Part shown: positions 24,774 to 30,927 of the stretch, piece after piece
Layout: every line of letters begins with the position of its first letter
Position numbering within the stretch: the first letter of the stretch is position 1
Assembly (NCBI GenBank): GCA_024643255.1
Contig: JAHENF010000028.1
Span: 1 to 39,457 of the forward strand
Reading direction: 5' to 3'
Source: Ilumatobacteraceae bacterium
GTDB lineage: Bacteria; Actinomycetota; Acidimicrobiia; Acidimicrobiales; Ilumatobacteraceae
DNA length: 39,457 nucleotides
Program-made: the position numbers and the translations under genes
The notes under the pieces: model-generated
Database searches by the model: none
The model's input: only the letters and a program-made list of their open reading frames with translations
What the model was told of the DNA's origin: nothing

Positions 24774-25931
24774 TCAGGTCGTGTAGTCGGCGTTGAATCT
24801 GACGTAGTCGTCGCTGAGATCGCAGCCCCACACGGTGGCGGCGTCGGTGCCGGTGCCGAGTGTCACGTGGATCCGCACGTCGGACCCGCGCATGTAGCTC
24901 GACAGGCCCGCGAGGGCCTCGTCGTCGAGCAGCCGCGGGTAGACCTCGGTCTCACCGAAGCGGATCACGACCGCATCCTGGTCGATGTCGACGTCGTCGC
25001 TGCACTTGCCGACCGCCATCGCCACCCGGCCCCAGTTCGGGTCGCCGCCGTGGACGGCGGTCTTGACGAGCGGTGAATTCACGATCGCCTTGGCAACACG
25101 CTTGGCCTGGGCGACGTCGCGCGCCGCATCGATGTGCACCTCGATCAGCGAGTGAGCGCCCTCGCCGTCGCGTGCGATCTGCTTGGTCAGCGCCAGTGCA
25201 ACGTCGTGGAGCGCCGATTCGAACGCCCCGAGGTCGACGGGCCCCGCGGCACCGGACGCCATGATCACCGACGAGTCGCTCGTCGAGGTGTCGGTGTCGA
25301 TGCTCACACAGTTGAACGTGCGGTCGACGACGCGTCGGAACGCCGCGTCGAGCTCGTTCGACGACAGTTCGGCGTCGGTGAACATCAGCGAGATGTGGGT
25401 CGCCATGTCGGGCTCGATCATGCCGACACCCTTCGCCATGCCGACGATCCTGGCGCTGCTGCCGGCGATCGTCGCCTGGGCGAGCTTCGGCACCGTGTCG
25501 GTGGTCATCATCCCCCTGGCCGGACCGCCGGCATCCTCGGACGTCAACGTCGCGGGCAGAGCGGCGACGCCGGCTCGAATCCGATCGATGGGGTACCGAC
25601 GACCGATCACGCCCGTCGAGGTGATGATCACGTCGGTCGGTTCGCAGCCCAGACGATCTGCCACCGAACGGGCGACCTCGACCGCGTCGTCGTGGCCCTG
25701 CCGGCCGGTGGCGACGTTCGCGTTCTTCGAGATGACGACGACCGCTCGGGCCTTGCCGTCGGCGACATTCGCCCGGCTCACCGTGACGCTCGCGCCGGCG
25801 AACCGGCTCTTGGTGAAGACGGCCGCACAGGGGCTGGTCGAATCGGCGGCGACCACGACGAAGTCGTCCGTGTCGTCCTTGACCCCGATGTTCGCGACGT
25901 GGCTGTGGAAGCCGCGCGGGAGCGCGGTCAT
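24774..25931 (-). CDS. Ornithine/glutamate N-acetyltransferase, OAT2-like branch of the ArgJ family
   Basis: 385 residues. ArgJ-family N-terminal-nucleophile enzymes cleave themselves before a Thr and move the acetyl group between N-acetylornithine and glutamate. The cleavage site GMIEPDMATHI places the nucleophile at Thr178, and DPNWGRVAMAVG is present. Several segments (KNANVATGRQG, MTTDTVPK, SIDTDTSTSDSSV, DGEGAHSLIEV, NSPLVKTAVHG, GKCSDDVDIDQ) match my memory of Streptomyces clavuligerus ORF6/OAT2 of the clavulanate cluster better than canonical ArgJ (NSGNANACTG-type). No other arginine or clavam gene is nearby. The gene overlaps the MarR regulator by 4 bases, which is unusual for arginine biosynthesis and hints at regulated, specialised use. 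Confidence 0.85.
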   Translation of the reverse strand: MTALPRGFHSHVANIGVKDDTDDFVVVAADSTSPCAAVFTKSRFAGASVTVSRANVADGKARAVVVISKNANVATGRQGHDDAVEVARSVADRLGCEPTDVIITSTGVIGRRYPIDRIRAGVAALPATLTSEDAGGPARGMMTTDTVPKLAQATIAGSSARIVGMAKGVGMIEPDMATHISLMFTDAELSSNELDAAFRRVVDRTFNCVSIDTDTSTSDSSVIMASGAAGPVDLGAFESALHDVALALTKQIARDGEGAHSLIEVHIDAARDVAQAKRVAKAIVNSPLVKTAVHGGDPNWGRVAMAVGKCSDDVDIDQDAVVIRFGETEVYPRLLDDEALAGLSSYMRGSDVRIHVTLGTGTDAATVWGCDLSDDYVRFNADYTT

Positions 25932-26377
25932 CCGGCGAGGCCGTTGCTGATCGCGGTGAAGATCGACGCCATCGCTTCGACCTGATCATCGTCGAGATGA
26001 TCGAAGATGTGGCGTCGAACGCTGTCGACGTGATGCGGCGCAGCGTCTCGAAGCGTCTCGAAGCCGGCGTCGGTGAGCTTGGCCATCATGACGCGTCGGT
26101 CCACGGTCGACGGCTCGCGCACGACGTAGCCCTCCGACACGAGTCCGTCGAGGCGCCGGGTCAGTCCGCTCGGTGACAGCTGGAGTCGATCGGCCAGATC
26201 GCACATGCGCAGCGCTCGCCCTTTGGTCTCCGACAGATAGACCAGCACCTGGTAGTCACCGAGCGTGATGTCGTGCTCGTCGAGGTCGTGTTCGATCGCG
26301 TTCACCAGATCGCCGTAGGTCTCGATGTAGGTGCGCCACGCATCCATTTCCTTCGGGGTCAACCACTTCGTTGTCAT
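25928..26377 (-). CDS. MarR family transcriptional regulator
   Basis: 149 residues, typical MarR length. The winged helix-turn-helix is clear: ITLGDYQVLVYLSETKGRAL, the recognition region MCDLADRLQLSPSGLTRRLD, and the wing GYVVREPSTVDRRVMMAKLT with the conserved D-R-R. N- and C-terminal helices would form the dimer. The stop overlaps the start of the acetyltransferase (ATGA at 25928-25931), so the pair is one operon, and autoregulation with control of that enzyme is likely. A TAGCCT box lies 6 bases upstream. No obvious perfect palindrome marks an operator there. Confidence 0.92.
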   Translation of the reverse strand: MTTKWLTPKEMDAWRTYIETYGDLVNAIEHDLDEHDITLGDYQVLVYLSETKGRALRMCDLADRLQLSPSGLTRRLDGLVSEGYVVREPSTVDRRVMMAKLTDAGFETLRDAAPHHVDSVRRHIFDHLDDDQVEAMASIFTAISNGLAG

Positions 26378-26383
26378 ACCCCC

Positions 26384-26389
26384 AGGCTA
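26384..26389 (-). promoter_or_regulatory. Leaderless-type -10 box (TAGCCT)
   Basis: TAGCCT on the minus strand followed by 6 bases and ATG 26377 of the marR-like gene, inside the 58-base gap after the SRPBCC gene. Confidence 0.5.
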
Positions 26390-26435
26390 CTGCTGCCTCG
26401 CAATTGTTGTGAGGGACAAAGGTCCTTGCGTCGGG

Positions 26436-26906
26436 TCAGGAAGCGAAGTGCGCGGCGAGCCGGTCGAGCGTCGCCTCGATCGCCTTGGCGTTGCGTTTCG
26501 GCGTGCCGGTCAGCTTCAGGACGAGCGGGCTGCGCGCCACGCCCCAGTCGAACTCCTCGGTCACCTCGGTGCCGCCGTCGACCGGTCGGAGCCGGTACCG
26601 CCAGACGTGATGGCCGAGGTGGCGCCAGGCGATCACGTCGGGCTCGTCGAACTCGATCACCTCGTTGGTGATCTTGTAGGGCATGCCGTGCTTCATCGAC
26701 ATGCCGAACTTTGCGCCGAGCGAGAGCCGCTCGGGATCGGCCTCGATCGGAGCCTTCACCGTGCCCGAACCGTCGATCAGCGCGTGTTTGCTCGGATCGG
26801 CCAGCAGGTCGAAGATCGCCTGTGGCTCGGCGGCGACGAACCGGATGCCACGCTCGACCCGTTCGTCAGCGCCCGGCGTTGCGTTCGTTCCGTCAGCCAT
26901 GTTCAC
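26436..26906 (-). CDS. SRPBCC family protein (polyketide cyclase/START-like)
   Basis: 156 residues. After a flexible start, RGIRFVAAEPQAIFDLLADP is the first strand and helix of the SRPBCC fold. GAKFGMSMKHGMPYKITNEV, EFDEPDVIAWRHLGHHVWRY and the GTEVTEEFDWGVA strand complete the helix-grip barrel, which ends in a long helix (KLTGTPKRNAKAIEATLDRL). Such proteins bind hydrophobic ligands; the ligand here is unknown. The start (ATG 26906 or 26900) overlaps the end of the FAD oxidoreductase gene, so it is the third gene of the operon starting at 29039. Confidence 0.82.
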   Translation of the reverse strand: MNMADGTNATPGADERVERGIRFVAAEPQAIFDLLADPSKHALIDGSGTVKAPIEADPERLSLGAKFGMSMKHGMPYKITNEVIEFDEPDVIAWRHLGHHVWRYRLRPVDGGTEVTEEFDWGVARSPLVLKLTGTPKRNAKAIEATLDRLAAHFAS

Positions 26907-28146
26907 CAGTGTGACCGATTGCGGCCACTACTTCCATGCCGCACCGTCGGCCCGAGAACATGGCCCCCTGGATCGAGGCGGTGTCGCGGTGGTCGCCGCA
27001 CACGAATCGACCGTCGTCGACGCGCACCGGCCGCCGAGGGTTGAACGGCGGCCGCTGTGTCGGCTGGCCATGGACGATCCGGTACGTGCGCAGGTGCTCC
27101 CACCCGTCGACGGCCGACCCCCACCAACCCCGCAACTGGGCGCGCGCATCGTGTTCGATGCCCTTGCCGACCTGGCCCGGCAAGGCGGCGACGACCAGAT
27201 GTCGCCCGGCGGGTGCGTAGGTCGGAGCGACGTTCGACATCACGGCGACGTTGAGCACCGGACCACGGCCTGTGCCGTCGAGCACCACCAGCTTCGAGTC
27301 GATCGGCGCCTCGGGCGCGGCGAAGCAGACCGCGCCAACCGACTTCGATCCCACGTCGCGGAGGCCGAGCAGGTGCGCCGCGGTCGGACCATCGGTCGCC
27401 ACCACGACCGCCGCCGCCTTGATCTCGTTGCTGCCGTCGATCGTGACCGATCTCGCCGATGTCCGCGTCACTCGGGCACCGAAATGGATGCACCCTGCGG
27501 GCAGTTGCGCAGCGAGTTGGTCGGGGATCGCCTGCATGCCGGCGGCTGGCACAGCGGAGTCTCCATCGGCGAGCATCCGGAAGATGACGTCGAACATCCG
27601 CCGGCTGTCGGTGAGCTCGGGGTCGAGCTGGATGCCGCCGACGAGCGGCCGGAAGAATCGTTCGATGATCGTGTCGGAGAACCCGGCGTCGGCGAGTGCG
27701 ACACGAGTGGATGTGTCCGGTCCCTGGAGCAGCCGCACCGGATGCACGCGGCGCAGGCGATGGCGCAACACGGCGATACGAGCCTTGTCGAAGACCGAGC
27801 CGATCGGAGCGGTCGCTGTCGACAGGGTGGTCGACGGCCGTCGGAAGGGATCCCCGACGACCGATCCGCGTCCGTCGCGCCACACGAGCGCGCCGGGATC
27901 GAAGGCGCGCAGATCGAGTGCGGTCATGTCGAGCTGGCGGTGCAGCTCGGGGTAGGCGGTGAGCGCGACCTGGAAGCCGCGGTCGAGTGTGAATCCGTCG
28001 ACGTGATCGCTGCGAACGCGGCCGCCGACACCGTCGCCCGCCTCGAAGATCTGCACGGCGATGCCGGCCCGATGCAGCGCGACGGCGCACGAGAGCCCGG
28101 CGAGTCCGGCGCCGACGACGGCAACGGGTTCGTCGGCGTTCGTCAC
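26893..28146 (-). CDS. FAD-dependent amine-oxidase/phytoene-desaturase-type oxidoreductase
   Basis: 417 residues from GTG 28146. The N-terminal dinucleotide-binding fold VAVVGAGLAGLSCAVALHRA is followed by IFEAGDGVGGRVRSDHVDGF, the FAD motif plus the GG-R-x-R region of flavin amine oxidases, protoporphyrinogen oxidases and phytoene desaturases, and then RGFQVALTAYP. The C-terminal FAD-closing motif is FVCGDHRDTASIQGAMFSGR. The substrate is unknown; a hydrophobic one is plausible given the SRPBCC neighbour. The GTG overlaps the upstream TIGR01777 stop by 4 bases (GTGA). The frame continues far upstream, but that part lies inside the TIGR01777 gene. Confidence 0.85.
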   Translation of the reverse strand: MTNADEPVAVVGAGLAGLSCAVALHRAGIAVQIFEAGDGVGGRVRSDHVDGFTLDRGFQVALTAYPELHRQLDMTALDLRAFDPGALVWRDGRGSVVGDPFRRPSTTLSTATAPIGSVFDKARIAVLRHRLRRVHPVRLLQGPDTSTRVALADAGFSDTIIERFFRPLVGGIQLDPELTDSRRMFDVIFRMLADGDSAVPAAGMQAIPDQLAAQLPAGCIHFGARVTRTSARSVTIDGSNEIKAAAVVVATDGPTAAHLLGLRDVGSKSVGAVCFAAPEAPIDSKLVVLDGTGRGPVLNVAVMSNVAPTYAPAGRHLVVAALPGQVGKGIEHDARAQLRGWWGSAVDGWEHLRTYRIVHGQPTQRPPFNPRRPVRVDDGRFVCGDHRDTASIQGAMFSGRRCGMEVVAAIGHTGEHG

Positions 28147-29039
28147 CTGCCGAGCAGCGCTCGCAGCGCCGAGCCGAGGTCGGGGTGTTGGAAGGTGAAG
28201 CCGGTGTCGGCCTCGAGCGCACGGGGGAGCACCTTCTGGCCCGAGAAGAGGAGGTTGTCGGCCAGTTCGCTGCCGAGGAGCAGCTTGGGACCGAACTTCG
28301 GAATCGGCATGAAGGTCGGCCGATGCAGGACCTCGCCGAGCGTGTCGGTGAACTGCGCGTTGGTCACGGGGTTCGGCGCCGTGAGGTTCACGGCACCCGC
28401 GGTGTCGGCTGTCAGGAGGTGGGTGATCGCGGCGACCTCGTCGTCGATCGAGATCCAACTCTGCCACTGGGCGCCGCCCGCCATCTTGCCGCCGAGTCCG
28501 AACTTGAACAGGGGGAGCTGCTTCTTGAGCGCGCCGCCCTGGGCTGACAGCACGATGCCGGTGCGGAGGTGCACGACCCGGGCGCCGGCGGCCTCGGCCA
28601 TGGCGGTGGCCTGTTCCCATTGCACGCAGAGGTCAGCGAGGAAGCCGTCGCCTGGCGCGGACATCTCGTCGAGCTCCTCGTCGCCGCGCGCTCCGTAGAT
28701 GCCGATCGCCGATCCCGACAGCAGCACCGTCGGGCCGTCGGTGGCGGCGGCGATCGCCTCGCAGATCAGCGTGGTGCCCTTCGTCCGGCTCTCCGACAAC
28801 TCGCGCTTGTAGTCGTCGGTCCAGCGCTTGTCGCCGATGCCGGCTCCCGCGAGGTGGATCACCGCATCGATGTCGTCGAGCGCGTGCGTCTCGATGCGAC
28901 ACTCTGCCGGCGACCAGACGATGTCGGTACCGGTCGGCGTGCCACGCACGATCCGGATCACCTCGTGGCCGAGCGACTCGAGGTGAGGCTTCAGGGCGGA
29001 GCCGATGAGCCCCGTGGAACCGGTGATGGCGACGCGCAT
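28143..29039 (-). CDS. TIGR01777 family NAD(P)-dependent epimerase-like protein (YfcH/SulA-like)
   Basis: 298 residues, the family's usual length. Rossmann motif VAITGSTGLIGSALKPHLES at the N-terminus, then VIHLAGAGIGDKRWTDDYKR and ESRTKGTTLICEAI, which are diagnostic of TIGR01777. LLSGSAIGIYGARGDEELDE holds the catalytic-type Ser and Tyr. The C-terminal DUF1731-type end contains PNPVTNAQFTDTLGEVLHRP and ALEADTGFTFQHPDLGSAL. No reaction is firmly established for the family. It is first in a three-gene operon with the FAD enzyme and SRPBCC protein, from a leaderless-type promoter. Confidence 0.9.
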   Translation of the reverse strand: MRVAITGSTGLIGSALKPHLESLGHEVIRIVRGTPTGTDIVWSPAECRIETHALDDIDAVIHLAGAGIGDKRWTDDYKRELSESRTKGTTLICEAIAAATDGPTVLLSGSAIGIYGARGDEELDEMSAPGDGFLADLCVQWEQATAMAEAAGARVVHLRTGIVLSAQGGALKKQLPLFKFGLGGKMAGGAQWQSWISIDDEVAAITHLLTADTAGAVNLTAPNPVTNAQFTDTLGEVLHRPTFMPIPKFGPKLLLGSELADNLLFSGQKVLPRALEADTGFTFQHPDLGSALRALLGR

Positions 29040-29046
29040 GGCATCG

Positions 29047-29052
29047 AGCGTA
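29047..29052 (-). promoter_or_regulatory. Leaderless-type -10 box (TACGCT)
   Basis: TACGCT on the minus strand, 7 bases before ATG 29039. It is the same hexamer used by both acyltransferase genes. Confidence 0.55.
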
Positions 29053-29100
29053 GGAGCGATCGGCTGGATCGGCTCGACGGAGCACCTGCGCGGGCTGAGT

Positions 29101-29106
29101 TATCGT
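29101..29106 (+). promoter_or_regulatory. Leaderless-type -10 box (TATCGT)
   Basis: TATCGT followed by 5 bases and ATG 29112 of the GNAT gene, divergent from the box at 29047-29052. Confidence 0.45.
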
Positions 29107-29111
29107 GCGCC

Positions 29112-29717
29112 ATGGACAACGACGTGCGTGCCGCGGTGCCCGAGGATCGGGACCGGCTCGTTGCCGCCCTGACCGACGCGTTCGCGACCGACCCGGTCCT
29201 GTCGTGGATGTTCGGGGCCGGCCCGCCGGCGGCGTCCCGGCTCACACGTCTGTTCGAGATCGTCCTGGCCGAGGAGTTCCGCAAACCGGCCCACCTCGTC
29301 GAGACGACCGAGGATGCCAATGGAGTCGCGATCTGGTTCGACGTCGGCGATGCGGGTATGTCGAACGGTGACATCGTGCGCAACGCGCCGAAGATGCTGT
29401 CGCTGTTTCGCACCAAGATGCCGCGGGTGCTGCGCCTGATGGCAGCGATGGACGCCGGGCACCCGAAGGAACCCCATCGATATCTGTATTTCGTGGGTGT
29501 TCGCGCGGCGGCCCAGGGCACGGGCATCGGAGCGTCGCTGCTCGCCTCGGTCCTCGATCGCTGTGATACCGAGGGTCTCCCGGCCTACCTCGAGAATTCG
29601 AACCCGGCCAACACGGCGTTCTACGCCCGCCACGGCTTCGTCGAGCGAGGCCAGGTTGCGCTGCCTGAGGGGGCGCCGCCGTTCGTGCCGATGTGGCGTG
29701 AGCCGCGGTCGGCCTGA
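29112..29717 (+). CDS. GNAT family N-acetyltransferase
   Basis: 201 residues. The N-terminal RAAVPEDRDRLVAALTDAFA is the usual first strand and helix. The acetyl-CoA site is LYFVGVRAAAQGTGIGASLL (Q-x-x-G-x-G/A: QGTGIG), followed by PAYLENSNPANTAFYARHGF, where the late N-x-x-x-x-x-F-Y-x-R-x-G-F motif is typical. The substrate is unknown. The reading frame extends upstream, but ATG 29112 is supported by the -10 box and by the divergent gene at 29039. Confidence 0.88.
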   Translation: MDNDVRAAVPEDRDRLVAALTDAFATDPVLSWMFGAGPPAASRLTRLFEIVLAEEFRKPAHLVETTEDANGVAIWFDVGDAGMSNGDIVRNAPKMLSLFRTKMPRVLRLMAAMDAGHPKEPHRYLYFVGVRAAAQGTGIGASLLASVLDRCDTEGLPAYLENSNPANTAFYARHGFVERGQVALPEGAPPFVPMWREPRSA

Positions 29718-29736
29718 GCTCGCGTCGAGGAGCCGA

Positions 29737-30360
29737 TCAGCCGGCCTCGCCGATGATCTGCGCGAGGAGGTCCGGCTCCACTGCTCCTGCGACGAGTTCG
29801 GTCGAACCGTCGGTCTTCACGATCACCAGGGCCGGCTGATACGCCACGCCGAAACGATCGAACACGTCGCCGGGGTCGTCGCTGATCTGCGGGAAGGTGA
29901 GACCGTGCTTGTCGATGAAGCCTTGGAACGCGTCGTCGGTGCCGGTCCACGCCACGCCGACGAAGTTGGCTGAATCCTTGAACTTCTGGGCTGCCTCCTC
30001 GACCGAGGGGGCTTCACGGTTGCAGACGCTTCAAGTGGGGGCCCAGAACCAGAACACCGTCGGCTTCGCGGCGTAGTCGGCGCCGGTGAACTCACCGCCG
30101 CCCACGAGCGGGGCGCTGAACTGCAGTGCCTCGGGCACCGGGACCGGAGCTGTCGCCGTCGTCGCCTCGGCGTCGCTGTTCGAGGCGGTCGTGGGCGATC
30201 CGGTGCTGGTCGCCGACGGTTCCGCTGACGACGCGGTCGCCGGCGGTGTCACGTCGGGCGCGCTCGATCCGTCGGACGCCGATGCGCAGGCCGATGCGAA
30301 CACGCCGAGCAGGACGGCAGCGGCGGCGAGCCGCGTGATTCGGCGAGGTCGTGGGGTCAC
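29737..30360 (-). CDS. Candidate selenoprotein: secreted Mpt53/TlpA-like thioredoxin with in-frame TGA
   Basis: Read from GTG 30360 with TGA 30033-30031 decoded as selenocysteine, this gives 207 residues (frame open to GTG 30411). Lipoprotein-like signal: ITRLAAAAVLLGVFASAC, then a Ser/Thr/Ala-rich linker. The thioredoxin domain starts at LQFSAPLVGGGEF and carries TVFWFWAPT-U-SVCNREAP, so TGA replaces exactly the first Cys of the C-x-x-C redox pair. The frame then continues without fault for 97 codons: NFVGVAWTGTDDAFQGFIDK, then FGVAYQPALVIVKTDGS (cis-Pro site), ending at TGA 29739-29737. The fold order matches M. tuberculosis Mpt53/DsbF-type extracellular oxidoreductases. A SECIS-like hairpin follows the TGA (29993-30012). 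Alternatives are a nonsense mutation, i.e. pseudogene, or a sequence error. A palindrome lies upstream. Confidence 0.6.
29993..30012 (-). other. SECIS-like hairpin downstream of the in-frame TGA
   Basis: On the minus strand, GCCCCCUC pairs with GAGGAGGC (7 of 8 positions, one C-A mismatch), closing the tetraloop GGUC. The loop begins 26 bases after the UGA and starts with G-G-U, as in the E. coli fdhF SECIS apical loop. Position and loop fit bacterial SECIS models as I remember them. No folding was computed. Confidence 0.5.
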
Positions 30361-30409
30361 GTCGGTGAAGGTACCGACGTTTCGCCGCGCGTGCGCTGCC
30401 ATGCGGTAC

Positions 30410-30424
30410 ACGTTTCCGAAACGT
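30410..30424. promoter_or_regulatory. Perfect palindrome, possible operator
   Basis: ACGTTTCCGAAACGT is a 15-base palindrome with a single central base, between the divergent redoxin and membrane-anchored protein genes. It may be a regulator-binding site for one or both. Confidence 0.4.
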
Positions 30425-30429
30425 TCTCG

Positions 30430-30435
30430 TAGGCT
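30430..30435 (+). promoter_or_regulatory. Leaderless-type -10 box (TAGGCT)
   Basis: TAGGCT, 9 bases before ATG 30445 and 5 bases after the palindrome, so a protein on the palindrome would cover this promoter. Confidence 0.4.
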
Positions 30436-30444
30436 CCGACGCCG

Positions 30445-30876
30445 ATGAAGACGCGCACCCTGCTGTTGCTCTCGGTCGGCGTCGGCCTGGCCATCCTGCT
30501 CGCCGGTGGTGTCTTCTTCGTGCAGCTGGCGACGCAGAACTCGGCGGTCGAGCCGGCGAATGCCGGCGAGTCGGTCACCGTCGGCGACGTCGAGGTCATC
30601 GTGCGCTCGGCGTCGGAATCGGCCACGATCTTCGCCGTCGACGTGGAGATCGGGGGCATCGACGATCCAGGGGGCATCGACAGCTTCGAGTTGATCACCG
30701 GCGATCGCGAGCTCTCACCGCTCACGGCGGCGGCCGCTGGTCGATGTGTCGACATCACCGCAGCGCCGCAGCGGTGCCGGATCGAGTTCGACATCAGCGG
30801 AGCCGATGGGTCGAACCGGGTCCTGGTACTCCGGCGCGGTGAGGAACGCCGCAACTGGGCGCTCGCGCCGTCGTGA
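30445..30876 (+). CDS. Membrane-anchored or secreted protein of unknown function
   Basis: 143 residues. One N-terminal hydrophobic segment (LLLLSVGVGLAILLAGGVFF) follows the basic MKTR, so it is a signal anchor or signal peptide. The remaining ~115 residues are predicted extracellular and rich in beta-strand (GESVTVGDVEVIVRSASESA, then FAVDVEIGG). Two cysteines in GRCVDITAAPQRCRIEF could form a disulfide, interesting next to a secreted thiol oxidoreductase on the other strand. I recognise no family. It is followed after 51 bases by the lpd gene, which has its own -10 box. Confidence 0.7.
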   Translation: MKTRTLLLLSVGVGLAILLAGGVFFVQLATQNSAVEPANAGESVTVGDVEVIVRSASESATIFAVDVEIGGIDDPGGIDSFELITGDRELSPLTAAAAGRCVDITAAPQRCRIEFDISGADGSNRVLVLRRGEERRNWALAPS

Positions 30877-30913
30877 GGCCCGTACGTCCCGATGACGACC
30901 CGCGAATCGGCGC

Positions 30914-30919
30914 TACGGT
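30914..30919 (+). promoter_or_regulatory. Leaderless-type -10 box (TACGGT)
   Basis: TACGGT followed by 8 bases and GTG 30928. It supports that start for lpd and would drive the E3-E2-lipBA operon. Confidence 0.45.
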
Positions 30920-30927
30920 GGAGCGGT

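Noticed and set aside
26683-28698. Plus-strand open frame of 671 codons
   Set aside because: It lies opposite the SRPBCC and FAD oxidoreductase genes and part of the TIGR01777 gene, which have clear family motifs. Its own translation is Arg/Ser-rich low-complexity sequence typical of an antisense shadow in GC-rich DNA.
29737-29955. A separate 72-residue gene starting at an internal GTG
   Set aside because: It is in frame with, and completes the thioredoxin fold of, the sequence upstream of the TGA. On its own it would lack the redox motif and first strands.
30031-30033. TGA as a simple stop ending a lipoprotein at WFWAPT
   Set aside because: Not fully excluded. Set aside because downstream codons continue SVCNREAP and the rest of the thioredoxin fold with no other lesion; a pseudogene remains the main alternative.
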